Positions 38,753 to 49,307 of a stretch of 64,000 bases of DNA are shown here, one piece after another. A program made the position numbers and the translations under genes. A model generated the notes under the pieces. The model searched no databases and was not told where the DNA came from. It saw only the letters and a list, made by a program, of their open reading frames with translations. Numbering within the stretch: the stretch's first letter is position 1; each line of letters opens with the position of its first letter. The DNA is taken from assembly GCA_964487925.1 (NCBI GenBank), contig CAZASZ010000001.1:18641-82640 (forward strand), in the 5' to 3' direction. This DNA comes from RI-283 sp964487925 (GTDB taxonomy: Bacteria; Pseudomonadota; Gammaproteobacteria; SZUA-140).

Positions 38753-39973
38753 TCAATGTGCGGCCCACTGCACCGAACTCAGATCGACACCGTCGCGGTA
38801 CATCTCCCACAAAGGCGAGAGATCACGCAGTCGCTCCACACTGGCCCGAACCAGATCTATGGCGTAGTCGATTTCCTCTGCCGTCGTGAAACGTCCGATC
38901 GAAAAACGCAGTGAGCTATGCGCAAGCTCATCATTGCGTCCAATGGCGCGCAACACATAGGAGGGTTCAAGACTGGCCGAGGTACACGCTGAACCGGATG
39001 ATACCGCGATGTCCTTGAGGGCCATGATCAGCGACTCACCTTCCACGAAGTTAAAACTGACGTTGAGGTTTCCAGCGACGCGTTGATCCAAGTCGCCGTT
39101 CAAATAGACTTCTTCGATATTCTTGAAACCATCCCAAAGGCGTTGCCGTAACAACAGGAGGCGTTCATTCTCGGCTGCCATTTCTTCAGCGGCAATCCGA
39201 AAGGCCTCGCCCATGCCGACGATCTGATGAGTCGCCAGTGTTCCGGAGCGCATACCGCGCTCATGGCCACCGCCATGCATCTGGGCCTCGATCCGCACCC
39301 TCGGCTTACGGCGGACATAGAGCGCACCAACGCCTTTAGGGCCATAGATCTTGTGTGCCGACAACGACATCATGTCGACCTTCATCGTGGTGAGGTCGAT
39401 AGGCACCTTACCAGCACTCTGAGCCGCATCACAGTGAAACAGCACCCCACGAGCGCGGGCCAATTCACCAATCGCAGCAATATCCTGAATGACTCCGATC
39501 TCATTGTTGACGTGCATAATCGAGATCAGAATAGTCTCCGGACGCATTGCCGCGGCCAGCTTATCGAGATCGATCAAACCATTGGGCTCAGGGTCGAGAT
39601 AGGTAACCTCAAATCCTTCGCGCTCCAATTGGCGGCAGGTATCCAGCACGGCCTTATGTTCCGTACGCGTTGTGATGATGTGGTTACCCTTCTGGCGATA
39701 GAAGTGAGCCGCGCCCTTGATCGCGAGATTGTCCGACTCGGTCGCGCCCGAAGTGAAAACGATCTCTCGAGGATCCGCTCCGATCAGCGCCGCGACCTGT
39801 TCGCGTGCCTCGGTGACCGCCGCCTCGGCGCGCCAACCGAAAACATGCGAACGCGAAGCTGGGTTACCGAAGTTCCCGGACGGCGTCAGACAAGCCATCA
39901 TGCGTTCGGCAACCCGAGGGTCTACCGGCGTGGTGGCGGAGTAGTCGAGGTAAATGGGTAATGCGATCGTCAT
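38753..39973 (-). CDS. iscS: Cysteine desulfurase IscS
   Basis: The 406-residue PLP enzyme supplies sulfur from cysteine. It shows [14 protein letters not shown], the PLP lysine in [12 protein letters not shown] and the catalytic Cys loop [17 protein letters not shown]. The C-terminus is the usual IscU-binding tail. It is the second of two desulfurase genes in this cluster, 21 bases downstream of the other. Confidence 0.97.
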   Translation of the reverse strand: MTIALPIYLDYSATTPVDPRVAERMMACLTPSGNFGNPASRSHVFGWRAEAAVTEAREQVAALIGADPREIVFTSGATESDNLAIKGAAHFYRQKGNHIITTRTEHKAVLDTCRQLEREGFEVTYLDPEPNGLIDLDKLAAAMRPETILISIMHVNNEIGVIQDIAAIGELARARGVLFHCDAAQSAGKVPIDLTTMKVDMMSLSAHKIYGPKGVGALYVRRKPRVRIEAQMHGGGHERGMRSGTLATHQIVGMGEAFRIAAEEMAAENERLLLLRQRLWDGFKNIEEVYLNGDLDQRVAGNLNVSFNFVEGESLIMALKDIAVSSGSACTSASLEPSYVLRAIGRNDELAHSSLRFSIGRFTTAEEIDYAIDLVRASVERLRDLSPLWEMYRDGVDLSSVQWAAH

Positions 39974-39994
39974 TCCAGATTCTCACTCTATAAT

Positions 39995-41164
39995 TCAGGA
40001 TACAGTCGCGACCTCGGGCGTCGCCCGATTTGCCGCGAATCTCTCAATCACCCCGGTCAAAATGGACACAAAGGCATCAACGTCCTTAGATGTATTGGCA
40101 ATCCCGAGACTGATACGAACCGCGCACATCGCGAGCTCAGCCGGGACTCCCATCGCCATAAGGACATGACTCGGGGTGCGCCCGCCACTATCGCAGGCGG
40201 AACCGCTCGACACCGCAAACCCGGCTTGATCGAGCTGCATGACAAGTGTCTCACCGTCAATGCCGGGGACGGATAGACACAACGTGTTGGGCAAGCGGTT
40301 TGCATGAGTCGAGTAGGTCACGACGGGCAAGTGAGCCATCTGATGTTCCAGACGGTCGCGCAGCGCCATCAAATGGCGTCTAGTGGCCTCAAGACGACCC
40401 TGGGCCAGCTCTGCCGCAGCGCCAAAGCCGACGATGGCGGCTAAATTCTCGGTCCCGGCACGACACCCGGATTCATGGCCGCCGCCCAACATCTGGGGCG
40501 CCAATTCAACGGACTTGTCTACGATCAACGCGCCGATACCGTTAGGGCCATACATCTTATGTGCCGACAAGGACATAAAATGCACGTTGGCATCGCCCCA
40601 GCGAATAGGGATTCGACCCGCGGCCTGTGCGGCATCACAATGCATAAAATAGCCATGATCACGCGCGAGTGCTGAGAGCGCGGGGATGTCCTGAATCACA
40701 CCGGTCTCATTATTCGCCATCATCACGGAGAGCAAGCCCCGTTTTGGTACTGTATAGGCCTCCCCAGCGCTGTGAAGATGAGCCCGGAGCAACGATTGAT
40801 CAATGCGTCCCTGAGTGTCGACATTCGCGATGGATAGCCTACAACCCGCGGACTCGATGAAACGAGCCGGCATCATGACCGAGGCATGCTCGATAGCGCT
40901 GATGACCAAGTGGTCAGCGGATACGCCACGCAGGGCCAGATTATTCGATTCCGTACCGCCGCTCGTGAAAACGACCTGAGCCGGGTGCGCATCCACAAGC
41001 GCCGCCACCTGCTCCCGCGCCTGCTCCAGCGCCTGTCGGGATTGGCGACCCAGCCGATGCAAGCTAGACGGATTACCATATCGCCCATATAAATAGGGCA
41101 GCATAACCTCAGCAACCCTGTCGTCCAAAGGCGTCGTGGCATTATGATCGAAGTACGTGGTCAT
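39995..41164 (-). CDS. Second cysteine desulfurase (NifS/IscS family)
   Basis: This 389-residue group I desulfurase has YFDHNATTPLDDRV, the PLP lysine in SLSAHKMYGPNG and a Cys loop SSGSACDSGGRTPSHVL. It is more NifS-like than the neighbouring IscS. It lies 18 bases after iscR and 21 before iscS, so it is cotranscribed. Two desulfurases in one isc operon suggest a separate sulfur demand, for example for nitrogenase or sulfur carriers; this is inference. Confidence 0.92.
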   Translation of the reverse strand: MTTYFDHNATTPLDDRVAEVMLPYLYGRYGNPSSLHRLGRQSRQALEQAREQVAALVDAHPAQVVFTSGGTESNNLALRGVSADHLVISAIEHASVMMPARFIESAGCRLSIANVDTQGRIDQSLLRAHLHSAGEAYTVPKRGLLSVMMANNETGVIQDIPALSALARDHGYFMHCDAAQAAGRIPIRWGDANVHFMSLSAHKMYGPNGIGALIVDKSVELAPQMLGGGHESGCRAGTENLAAIVGFGAAAELAQGRLEATRRHLMALRDRLEHQMAHLPVVTYSTHANRLPNTLCLSVPGIDGETLVMQLDQAGFAVSSGSACDSGGRTPSHVLMAMGVPAELAMCAVRISLGIANTSKDVDAFVSILTGVIERFAANRATPEVATVS

Positions 41165-41182
41165 GGTCTAAGGCGTACTTAA

Positions 41183-41656
41183 TCAGCCAAGCACAGCCTG
41201 ACTGACGGGTTTGCCCTTATGAAGGCTGTCCTGTCGGCTACGGACAACCTGAACGTCCTTTTTGTCGACGAGATCCCCGAGGCTGATTCCGGCAAGAAAG
41301 GTGTGAATCTTATCACTCAGGTCCATCCATAGCTCATGCGTCAGACAGGGTTGATTGTCCTGACAGTTGCCCAAGCCGCCACAGCGGGTGGCATCGACGT
41401 TTTCGTTGATGGCATTAATAATCTCGACCACCGTAATTTCATCCGGATCCCGGCTCAAGCGGTAACCACCGCCCGGTCCGCGCGCGCTCTGTACCAGGGA
41501 CTGACGACGAAGCTTCGCGAACAACTGCTCCAAATATGACAGGGAGATCCCCTGACGCTGCGAAATATCGGCAAGCGGGACCGGTGCCTCCTTGGCATGA
41601 AGGGCCAAGTCAAGCATGGCCGTAACGGCATAGCGCCCTTTGGTTGTAAGTTTCAT
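41183..41656 (-). CDS. iscR: Fe-S regulator IscR
   Basis: The 157-residue Rrf2-type regulator has [18 protein letters not shown], the winged HTH ([15 protein letters not shown]) and three cluster-binding Cys in C-x5-C-x5-C ([13 protein letters not shown]). With its [2Fe-2S] cluster it represses the isc operon through a type 1 site, one of which lies just upstream. Confidence 0.97.
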   Translation of the reverse strand: MKLTTKGRYAVTAMLDLALHAKEAPVPLADISQRQGISLSYLEQLFAKLRRQSLVQSARGPGGGYRLSRDPDEITVVEIINAINENVDATRCGGLGNCQDNQPCLTHELWMDLSDKIHTFLAGISLGDLVDKKDVQVVRSRQDSLHKGKPVSQAVLG

Positions 41657-41708
41657 ATGACGGGACTCCCCTGTTTGGATAGCATCATCCGATAGTGCAA
41701 CATTTTAC

Positions 41709-41733
41709 ATACTTGACTAAAATAGTCAAGTAT
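41709..41733 (-). promoter_or_regulatory. Type 1 IscR-binding site in the iscR promoter
   Basis: This is a perfect 25-base palindrome with half-sites ATACTTGACTA and TAGTCAAGTAT, which fits the type 1 IscR consensus. It lies 53-77 bases upstream of the iscR ATG, and TTGACT within it can serve as the -35 element. It covers the stop codon of cysE. Confidence 0.92.
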
Positions 41734-42517
41734 TACCCACTGACTGACTCTTCCCAGAGGCGGCCCCATCGAGCTCACATAGCTCAGTTTCTTTGGTAGC
41801 CTTATCCGGGATTTCCAGTCCATGCCTTTTCATTTCCGCGCGCATCATATCGATCTTCAGATCCAACGCATGCACGTGGTCGAGTAGGCTATGTACTGAT
41901 CTCGCGACCGGGTCGTCGAGATCCTGCGAGGCCCCATAGGCCTCAAAACCGATCTTGCGGGCAAACTCGCGGCGACGTTTCTCATCGCCCGTCTGAGCAC
42001 GACTGGCGACATGTCCAGGCACTCCGACTACGGTTGCCCCTGGAGGGACATCTTTGTTAACGACGGCATTCGAACCTATCCGGCCTCCCTCACCGATCGT
42101 GATCGGTCCCAGGACCTTTGCCCCGGCGCCGATGATGACATTATTACAGAGTCTTGGGTGACGTTTACCCTTTTCCCAGCTGGTGCCGCCCAACGTAACC
42201 CCATGATAGAGCGTGCAATCATCACCGATCTCTGCAGTCTCCCCAATCACAACCCCCATACCGTGGTCGATAAAAAAACGCCTGCCGATTCTGGCTGCGG
42301 GGTGGATCTCAATACCGGTCAGAAACCGTGAAAACGTCGCAAGAAATGAGGCTGGCCACTTCAACCTCCAGCACCACAAACGGTGGCTCACGCGATGTAG
42401 AATCAGCGCATGCACGCCGGAATACGTAGTCACGACACTGAAGACGCTACGAGCCGCCGGATCGCGCTCAAAGACGCAAGCGATGTCCTCTTTCAGGTGC
42501 TTGAACATTGAAACCAT
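41726..42517 (-). CDS. cysE: Serine O-acetyltransferase
   Basis: CysE makes O-acetylserine, the precursor of cysteine. The 263-residue protein has the left-handed beta-helix with [40 protein letters not shown] and the C-terminal part of the EpsC/NifP-like form. Its stop lies inside the IscR site, so reading through cysE could reach the isc operon. The link between cysteine supply and desulfurase use is sensible. Confidence 0.95.
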   Translation of the reverse strand: MVSMFKHLKEDIACVFERDPAARSVFSVVTTYSGVHALILHRVSHRLWCWRLKWPASFLATFSRFLTGIEIHPAARIGRRFFIDHGMGVVIGETAEIGDDCTLYHGVTLGGTSWEKGKRHPRLCNNVIIGAGAKVLGPITIGEGGRIGSNAVVNKDVPPGATVVGVPGHVASRAQTGDEKRRREFARKIGFEAYGASQDLDDPVARSVHSLLDHVHALDLKIDMMRAEMKRHGLEIPDKATKETELCELDGAASGKSQSVGNT

Positions 42518-42605
42518 AATTCCCTAGCGGATATTTCAGGCATTATATACTCATTTGTAGGGTTTTTATCCCCCGCGCTAACCGGGCGACGAGGTCGCCG
42601 CCGAT

Positions 42606-43340
42606 CTATCGACCGGATAACATGCCCTGAACAGCTGTCAGTATCCCGCGTAGAATATTGACCTCATTGCAATCCGGCCTGGCTCGCTGAAACAGCCTGC
42701 GCAGCCGACGCATCAACTTTCGGGGATTGTTGCGATTCAGAAAACCAATCTCCTGGAGTACGATCTCCAGGTGGTCATAAAACCGAACCATATCCATGGA
42801 TGAGGCAAGCTCCTCGGGCAAAGGTTCCCGACTGTTCTGCTCGGTATTACTATACCAGAGTGCATTTTTGCGCAACTCGTAGGCGACTACCTGAACCGCA
42901 GCGGCCAGATTCAAGGACGGGAAGTCGTCGGAGACGGGGATCCAGAGGCGCATGTGACACAAATCGAGCTCCGCGTTCGATAACCCTGAGTGCTCACGAC
43001 CAAAGACAAATGCAACAGGGTGGTGATTGGATTCAGCCAACGCCTGACGCGTCGCAACCCAGGGCATCTCCTCGACGAGATCCAAGGCTCGCTGCCGGGC
43101 ACTCGCTCCGATTACCAAGCCACAGTCAGCGACGGCCTCGCTCAGTGTGTCCACCACGCGAGCGGTCGCGAGCAGGTCGTCAGCCCCCGATGCCCGGGCC
43201 GATGCCTCGGCACAAGGAAAGACCTTGGGTGCAACCAGCCAAAGCTCGCCCAACCCCATATTCTTCATGGCGCGGGCGACTGCACCAATATTACCGGGGT
43301 GGGTCGTGTGGACAAGCACAATTCGGATCTGTTCAAACAT
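42606..43340 (-). CDS. trmJ: tRNA (cytidine/uridine-2'-O-)-methyltransferase TrmJ
   Basis: The 244-residue SPOUT methyltransferase has IVLVHTTHPGNIGAVARAMKNMGL, the knot motif FVFGREHSGLSNAELD and IPVSDDFPSLNLAAAVQVVAYELR. TrmJ methylates position 32 of tRNA. The neighbour order suhB (divergent)-trmJ-cysE-iscR is common in gammaproteobacteria. Confidence 0.95.
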   Translation of the reverse strand: MFEQIRIVLVHTTHPGNIGAVARAMKNMGLGELWLVAPKVFPCAEASARASGADDLLATARVVDTLSEAVADCGLVIGASARQRALDLVEEMPWVATRQALAESNHHPVAFVFGREHSGLSNAELDLCHMRLWIPVSDDFPSLNLAAAVQVVAYELRKNALWYSNTEQNSREPLPEELASSMDMVRFYDHLEIVLQEIGFLNRNNPRKLMRRLRRLFQRARPDCNEVNILRGILTAVQGMLSGR

Positions 43341-43515
43341 CGGCTGACCCTACATGATGCCAACGATTTTGAAAAGTGACGCCCTCAGCATCGATCTTGG
43401 AACCTACCTCAAAACGTAGTGAGCTCTATTATTCTAAGATAGACTCTAGCTTCCCTTGTCGAATCACTTGCCTTTCGAGTACCCTTGGCGAACATTCGAC
43501 TTCCAGATTCTAACC

Positions 43516-44337
43516 ATGCACCCAGCACTCAATATTGCCATCAAGGCCGCGCGTCAGGCCGGAAACGTCATCACCCGCGCCTTTGGGCGGATCGAAGACA
43601 TCAAAGTCACCACGAAAGGGAATAACGACTTCGTCACCGAGATCGACCAACGTGCGGAGGCGACGATCATTCAGGTTATCCGCCAGGCTTACCCCGAGCA
43701 CGCCATCCTCGCCGAAGAAGGCGGCGCGACCGACGGCAATGACTACTGCTGGATTATCGATCCATTGGATGGCACGACCAACTTCGTGCACGGGTTTCCA
43801 CAGTTTGCGGTTTCCATCGCACTCCGCCATCGCGACCGGATCGAGCAGGCTGTTATTTATGACCCAATCAGCCAAGAGTTGTTTACCGCGACCCGCGGCT
43901 GTGGCGCCTATTGTAACCAACGTCGGATGCGGGTCAGCAGCGCCAAAGGCTTGACCGGCACATTGCTTGGCACCGGCTTTCCGTTCCGAGACTACCAATA
44001 TCTGGACGAATACCTGGCCTGCTTCAAAGCGCTATTGCTGAAGACTTCGGGCATACGTCGCCCCGGCGCCGCAGCACTTGACTTGGCCTATGTGGCGGCC
44101 GGACGTCTAGACGGATTTTGGGAGATTGGACTCAAACCTTGGGATATGGCGGCGGGCGTCCTTCTCATCCGGGAGGCTGGCGGCTTGGTCAGCGATTTTT
44201 CCGGTGGAGAGGACTATTTGGAAAGAGGGCAGATTGTGGCCGGTACGCCCCGCGTTTTCCAGGAAATCCTCCAGGAGATCCGCCCACTACTACCGGAATC
44301 GCTATTGAACCCCAAATCACCCGCCAACACACTTTAA
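43516..44337 (+). CDS. suhB: Inositol monophosphatase family protein SuhB
   Basis: The 273-residue protein has the metal-binding IMPase motifs: LAEEGG, WIIDPLDGTTNFVHGFP and WDMAAGVLLIREAGG. SuhB also acts in rRNA antitermination. The ATG at 43516 gives the conserved MHPALNIAIKAARQAG start; the frame is open 20 codons further. Confidence 0.96.
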   Translation: MHPALNIAIKAARQAGNVITRAFGRIEDIKVTTKGNNDFVTEIDQRAEATIIQVIRQAYPEHAILAEEGGATDGNDYCWIIDPLDGTTNFVHGFPQFAVSIALRHRDRIEQAVIYDPISQELFTATRGCGAYCNQRRMRVSSAKGLTGTLLGTGFPFRDYQYLDEYLACFKALLLKTSGIRRPGAAALDLAYVAAGRLDGFWEIGLKPWDMAAGVLLIREAGGLVSDFSGGEDYLERGQIVAGTPRVFQEILQEIRPLLPESLLNPKSPANTL

Positions 44338-44374
44338 GGCCATCCGCACTACTGTTAGCCGTGAGAGAGCTCCC

Positions 44375-45208
44375 ATGAACCAGTCCCGATACCCCTTATT
44401 AATTGATGGCGCAGCCCTCCAGTCCGTATTGGATGACCACGACATCCTGGTCATCGATCTATCGCGTCCCCCGGTCCATATGCAACAACACATTCCTGGG
44501 GCCATCAACCTCGATATCGGCGGACTCATGGCCAGTCAGCCGCCAGTCATGGGACTGTTGCCGGAGATACGCTACCTCGAAGGTCTCCTGGGATCGCTCG
44601 GCGTCAGCACCGACACCCATATCGTGGCATATGACGAGGAGGCGAACGCCAAGGCCTGTCGACTGCTCTGGACGCTCGACTGCCTGGGCCACCGTAACGC
44701 CTCGCTCCTGGACGGCGGGCTACAGGCCTGGGCCGCCGAAGGCCGCCCCTTAAGCACCGAGACACCCGCTATAACACCGACTGACTACCATGCCAGTACC
44801 GAAGCAGCGGTCATCGCTGACAATGCCTATATCCAGGCTAGGCTCGGCGACCTCCAAATCGTCGATGTCCGAACGCCCGCCGAGTACGAAGGTGTCGACA
44901 AACGCGCCCTGCGTGCCGGGCACATTCCCGGCGCCGTCAATATCGAGTGGACGCAAGCCATCGACAGAGACCGGCAGATGCGACTCCTCCCGCTCGATGA
45001 GCTACGTCGGATCTATCAGGACGCCGGTCTCGACCCCAGCCGCGAAACCGTCGTGCATTGCCAGACCCACCAGCGTTCGGCGCACAGCTATTTCGTGCTC
45101 AAGCTACTGGGCTTCGCCCATCTCAGGGGCTATCCGGGATCCTGGTCGGATTGGGGTAACGACCCCGAAACACCCATCGAGACCGGACCTGCAACCAGGA
45201 CGTCCTGA
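44375..45208 (+). CDS. Two-domain sulfurtransferase (rhodanese family)
   Basis: The 277-residue protein has two rhodanese domains. The N-terminal one lacks a catalytic Cys; the C-terminal one has VVHCQTHQRSAHSYFVLKLLG, with the active loop CQTHQR. It transfers sulfane sulfur to an acceptor such as cyanide or a thiol. It follows suhB by 37 bases. Confidence 0.88.
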   Translation: MNQSRYPLLIDGAALQSVLDDHDILVIDLSRPPVHMQQHIPGAINLDIGGLMASQPPVMGLLPEIRYLEGLLGSLGVSTDTHIVAYDEEANAKACRLLWTLDCLGHRNASLLDGGLQAWAAEGRPLSTETPAITPTDYHASTEAAVIADNAYIQARLGDLQIVDVRTPAEYEGVDKRALRAGHIPGAVNIEWTQAIDRDRQMRLLPLDELRRIYQDAGLDPSRETVVHCQTHQRSAHSYFVLKLLGFAHLRGYPGSWSDWGNDPETPIETGPATRTS

Positions 45209-45296
45209 TCCGAACATGCACTGGAAGCCGTTAAGGAAGCGATCCGTATAGTTGTTCGTGAAGACCAATGGCAACCCGAATTCAACTCGGCCACTC

Positions 45297-47873
45297 ATGA
45301 GTAAGGGTGCCCCGGACAACCGACATACGCCCATGATGCAGCAATATTTGCGCGTCAAAGCGGAACACCCCGACATCCTCGTGTTCTACCGCATGGGTGA
45401 CTTCTATGAGCTCTTTTACGAAGACGCCAGCAAGGCATCGCGGTTACTAGAGATCACACTAACCCAGCGCGGCCAATCGGCTGGCAAGCCCATCCCCATG
45501 GCCGGTATTCCTTATCATGCCGCCGACGGCTATCTGGCCCGTTTGGTTGCGGCGGGCGAGTCAGTTGCGATCTGCGAACAAATCGGCAACCCGGCACAGA
45601 GTAAGGGGCCCGTAGAGCGCCAAGTAATGCGTATCATCACCCCAGGAACCGTCACCGATGAAGCCTTGCTGGACACTCGCAAGGAGACGCTGCTCGCGGC
45701 CATCCACGAGGGCGCGCACAAGGGCTTTGGGATTGCAGTCCTGGAGATGGGCAGCGGGCGATTTAGCCTCATCGAGGTCAAACAGGGCTCGGCACTGACG
45801 GATGAGATCGCACGCCTTGATCCAGCCGAGGTGCTCTATGCCGAGGACACGGCGCCCGCCCTCCCTCAATCCGGGAAGGGGCTACGCGCGCTACCACCCT
45901 GGCATTTCGATCGTGAATCAGCCTACCGTCTTCTATGCGAACAATTCGGGACGATGGACCTGCGCGGCTTTGGTTGCGAAGATGCCGTATACGCCCAAGC
46001 CGCTGCCGGGGCTTTGCTACGCTACGTCCGTGATACCCAGCGCGGGGCGTTACCCCATATTCAGACTCTGACCCTCGAACAACGCGACGAGGCTATCGTC
46101 ATTGATGCCGCCAGCCGGCGCAATCTTGAGCTAGACACCAACCTGTCCGGCGGCCGCGACAAAACGCTCGCTGCCGTCATGGACCGGACCGCCAACCCCA
46201 TGGGCAGCCGTATGCTGCGACGCTGGATCGCCCGCCCCTTGCGGGATCGGTCACGCCTATGCGCTCGCCAGGATGCTATCGAACGCCTCATTAATTGCGG
46301 TCTGATGGCTGCACTCCAGGAACAGCTCAGGGGCATCTCAGACCTTGAGCGCATACTGACCCGCATTGCGCTGGGTTCCGCGCGCCCGCGCGACCTGGCC
46401 CAACTGCGCGCGTCCCTTCAGGCCCTGCCCTTCCTCAGGGGCATGCTTAACGGTCTCGACACGGATTTGATCGATCGTATCGGCTCCCAGATCGGCGACT
46501 TCGCTAACCTGACCGACCTCCTGGAACGGGCCGTCGTTGAAGAACCTCCGGTCGTAATGCGAGACGGTGGCGTGATTGCATCGGGTTATGACAGCGAGCT
46601 CGACGAGTTGCGCACGCTCAGTGAAGGAGCAGGACAATATTTGCTCGATCTCGAACAGCGTGAGCGTGAACGCACAGGCATCTCCACCCTCAAGGTCAGT
46701 TACAACCGGGTTCATGGCTATTACATCGAGATCAGCCGGAGTCAGGTAGCGCGCGCGCCCGAGGACTACATCCGCAGACAGACGCTCAAGGGCGCCGAAC
46801 GCTTCATCACACCCGAACTCAAGGCCTTCGAGGACAAGGCACTGAGCGCCCGTGAGCGCGCCTTGGCCCGCGAAAAAGGTCTTTATGAAGGCTTGCTTGA
46901 GTCCCTAAAACCCGAACTGCGGGCGCTACAAGCCTGCGCCGAGGGCATCGCGACCTTGGATACATTGAACACTCTTGCCGAACGCGCCGACGCACTGGGT
47001 TTCACGCGGCCGATACTCGTCGGCGAGACCGGCCTTAAGATCGAGGGCGGCCGCCATCCAGTCGTCGAGGAGGTGCTTGACGCCCCATTCATTAGCAACG
47101 ACTGCCTGTTTTCCGATACGCGCAGGATGCTGATCATCACTGGGCCGAATATGGGCGGCAAATCGACCTACATGCGACAGACGGCGCTCATCGTCATACT
47201 GGCGCATATCGGCAGCTTCGTGCCAGCCACACGGGCCGAGATCGGTCCGATCGACCGCATATTCACGCGCATTGGTTCGGCGGATGACCTTGCCGGGGGA
47301 CGTTCAACCTTCATGGTCGAGATGACGGAAACAGCTAATATCCTCCATAACGCCGGGCCTGACAGCCTCGTACTCATGGATGAGGTGGGACGCGGCACCA
47401 GCACCTTCGACGGCCTCTCTCTAGCCTGGGCCTGTGCCGAGCACCTAGCCCGTGAAATACGCGCGCTGACGTTGTTCGCAACCCATTATTTCGAGCTCAC
47501 AACGCTTCCAGAACAAATCCCCGGGGTTACAAACGTACATCTCGATGCGGTCGAACATGGCGAAGAAATCGTCTTCATGCATCAGGTCAAAGAGGGGCCT
47601 GCAAGCCAGAGCTACGGCCTCCAGGTCGCCGCCCTGGCTGGGATTCCACAAAATGTGATCAAGGCCGCGCGCCAGCGTCTGCTCCGGCTCGAGGACCAGG
47701 CCGTGGCCAACACCGCCGCCCAAACTCATCAGCCCCAGCTCGCGCTTTTCCCCAACCAGGATGACAGCAAGGTCCGCGATGCCCTGGACGAAGTCGACCC
47801 GGATGCGTTGACCCCTAGAGAGGCCCTGACCTTACTCTACCGCCTCAAAGAGATCGCGGAGGAGGAGACATGA
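45297..47873 (+). CDS. mutS: DNA mismatch recognition protein MutS
   Basis: The 858-residue protein has the mismatch-binding [15 protein letters not shown], the Walker [14 protein letters not shown], and the [12 protein letters not shown]alker B region with the conserved His loop ATHYFEL. Length is close to E. coli MutS (853). The frame extends to a TTG at 45252, but the ATG at 45297 is the more likely start. It works with MutL at 24746. Its stop overlaps the next start by four bases. Confidence 0.97.
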   Translation: MSKGAPDNRHTPMMQQYLRVKAEHPDILVFYRMGDFYELFYEDASKASRLLEITLTQRGQSAGKPIPMAGIPYHAADGYLARLVAAGESVAICEQIGNPAQSKGPVERQVMRIITPGTVTDEALLDTRKETLLAAIHEGAHKGFGIAVLEMGSGRFSLIEVKQGSALTDEIARLDPAEVLYAEDTAPALPQSGKGLRALPPWHFDRESAYRLLCEQFGTMDLRGFGCEDAVYAQAAAGALLRYVRDTQRGALPHIQTLTLEQRDEAIVIDAASRRNLELDTNLSGGRDKTLAAVMDRTANPMGSRMLRRWIARPLRDRSRLCARQDAIERLINCGLMAALQEQLRGISDLERILTRIALGSARPRDLAQLRASLQALPFLRGMLNGLDTDLIDRIGSQIGDFANLTDLLERAVVEEPPVVMRDGGVIASGYDSELDELRTLSEGAGQYLLDLEQRERERTGISTLKVSYNRVHGYYIEISRSQVARAPEDYIRRQTLKGAERFITPELKAFEDKALSARERALAREKGLYEGLLESLKPELRALQACAEGIATLDTLNTLAERADALGFTRPILVGETGLKIEGGRHPVVEEVLDAPFISNDCLFSDTRRMLIITGPNMGGKSTYMRQTALIVILAHIGSFVPATRAEIGPIDRIFTRIGSADDLAGGRSTFMVEMTETANILHNAGPDSLVLMDEVGRGTSTFDGLSLAWACAEHLAREIRALTLFATHYFELTTLPEQIPGVTNVHLDAVEHGEEIVFMHQVKEGPASQSYGLQVAALAGIPQNVIKAARQRLLRLEDQAVANTAAQTHQPQLALFPNQDDSKVRDALDEVDPDALTPREALTLLYRLKEIAEEET

Positions 47874-48406
47874 GAGGCCCTGACGAGAAACCTATTTCAG
47901 GGGGGATAGGCAAGGCCATGATCTATGTGGCCTGGATCCTCGTCCTAGGGATCCTGATGCTGTTCTTCCAGAACATCCTGGACCAGCGACGTAACCCCAA
48001 TCGCACACTCGTGACCTCCACCGACGCCTCGGGACGGCCCACAGTCGAGCTGAAACGGAACCGCGCCGGCCACTATCTGAGCACAGGCACCATCAATGGA
48101 CATCCCGTCGAATTCCTCGTCGATACCGGCGCGTCGGATATTGCAATCCCGATCGACATGGCTGATCGCCTGGGTTTGCGGCCCGGTATGCCCCGCCAAT
48201 ATCAGACCGCCAACGGTTTTGTCACGGCCTATACGACTCGGATCGAGGAGCTCACCATCGGACCCATCGTCATCAGAAACGTCCGGGCCAGCCTAAATCC
48301 AGGGATGGGTAGCATGGAGATACTGCTCGGCATGAGTCTGCTCAAGGAACTCGAGTTCACGCAACAGGGGGATACGTTGACGTTGACACCCGGTACGGCG
48401 CACTAA
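47870..48406 (+). CDS. Retropepsin-like aspartic protease (TIGR02281-type)
   Basis: The 178-residue protein has an N-terminal membrane helix ([22 protein letters not shown]) and a clan AA protease domain with the active-site segment [13 protein letters not shown] and a later [12 protein letters not shown]. The active site would be periplasmic. Targets are unknown. Its stop is followed directly by the 140-bp palindromic element. Confidence 0.85.
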   Translation: MRGPDEKPISGGIGKAMIYVAWILVLGILMLFFQNILDQRRNPNRTLVTSTDASGRPTVELKRNRAGHYLSTGTINGHPVEFLVDTGASDIAIPIDMADRLGLRPGMPRQYQTANGFVTAYTTRIEELTIGPIVIRNVRASLNPGMGSMEILLGMSLLKELEFTQQGDTLTLTPGTAH

Positions 48407-48546
48407 CAGGCCGTTGAAAAACCTTCATGCGGCACGATCCGGCGTTAAAAATCGGCTCAAAATGCTCATGTACGGGCGTGTACACTGCGCTTTCTCGCCG
48501 ATTTTTGCCTTGTCTTGCACTCGCCTGAAACTTTTTCAACAGACTG
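48407..48546. repeat. 140-bp palindromic (MITE-like) element
   Basis: The element starts right after the stop of the protease gene. It is symmetric about 48476.5 at three scales: terminal repeats of 15 bases (48407-48421 and 48532-48546, 12 of 15 matching), a perfect 10-base pair AAAAATCGGC (48447-48456) and GCCGATTTTT (48497-48506), and the central TGTAC (48469-48473) and GTACA (48480-48484). It contains no coding sequence and resembles non-autonomous palindromic repeats. Confidence 0.75.
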
Positions 48547-48649
48547 CTAAAGTCGCTCGTTCAGCTTCAGTTCAGTTTCTCTCCATTATGGTATATGCGT
48601 GGGTGGCTAAACACCCATCGATCTCACACCTAAATGGGGAGAGTTTCAC

Positions 48650-49000
48650 ATGAAAACACTGAAGAAGACATATCTCGGATTCCTTGCCGCCGCCATACTG
48701 ACGGCGCCACTGCTGGTGTCGACGTCTGCCGCGGCCGATGAGCTTGCACTGGCCAAAAAGAGCGGTTGCCTGGCCTGCCATTCGGTAGACAAGAAGATCG
48801 TCGGCCCGGCCTGGCGTGATGTTGGTAAGCATTACAAGGGTGATGCCGCCGCCCGCGACGCGCTGATCGCCAAGGTCAAGACCGGTGGCAAGGGTAACTG
48901 GACCAAGGTCACGGGCGGCGTGCCCATGCCCCCCTATTCCCCCCGCGTATCGGATGAGAACATCGCCAAGCTGGTCGACTTCGTCCTGTCGTTGCAGTAA
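48650..49000 (+). CDS. Class I c-type cytochrome
   Basis: The 116-residue protein has a signal peptide (LGFLAAAILTAPLLVSTSAAA) and one heme-binding motif CLACH, with a likely axial Met in VPMPPY, as in c551/c552-type electron carriers. It acts in the periplasm. GGGGAGAG precedes the ATG, and a terminator follows, so it is monocistronic. Confidence 0.93.
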   Translation: MKTLKKTYLGFLAAAILTAPLLVSTSAAADELALAKKSGCLACHSVDKKIVGPAWRDVGKHYKGDAAARDALIAKVKTGGKGNWTKVTGGVPMPPYSPRVSDENIAKLVDFVLSLQ

Positions 49001-49010
49001 GGCCCTCCAA

Positions 49011-49046
49011 AGGAGGGGGCGTAGCGGCGCACCCCTCCCTTTTTTT
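49011..49046 (+). terminator. Rho-independent terminator after the cytochrome gene
   Basis: GGAGGGG (49012-49018) pairs with CCCCTCC (49032-49038) and is followed by a T tract. It starts 10 bases after the stop codon. Confidence 0.88.
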
Positions 49047-49067
49047 AGCCCTCGGTCCAGGCCTGGA

Positions 49068-49307
49068 TCAACTCCCGATCAAAACCTCAGCGCGACCATC
49101 TTCTAACAGCCGCACCTCACCCAGACAACAATAACCGTCCGCCGTCAGGCTGCGCGTGGCTTGCTCAGCCAGATCAACAGTCGCAAAAACGAAATCAACC
49201 GGCCCGCCATTGATCTCCTCCGACCTCAGCACGTTGCGCGCCTTGACGAAGTGCAGCGGACACCCGTAACTCGTCAGATCGACTTTAGCTGGACTCAGGC
49301 CCTCAAA
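49068..49307 (-). CDS. TusA-like sulfur-carrier domain without its own start codon
   Basis: This 79-codon frame reads FEGLSPAKVDLTSYGCPLHF and onward, with the TusA-type fold pattern and the active Cys in YGCPLHFVKAR. It ends in LLEDGRAEVLIGS. A TGA closes the frame about 18 codons upstream, and no ATG, GTG or TTG lies between that and the active Cys. The frame begins exactly at the end of the A10 tract of the sulfite reductase gene. A -1 shift there joins the two into one protein of about 769 residues. An alternative is a sequence error in the homopolymer. Confidence 0.75.
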   Translation of the reverse strand, partial: FEGLSPAKVDLTSYGCPLHFVKARNVLRSEEINGGPVDFVFATVDLAEQATRSLTADGYCCLGEVRLLEDGRAEVLIGS

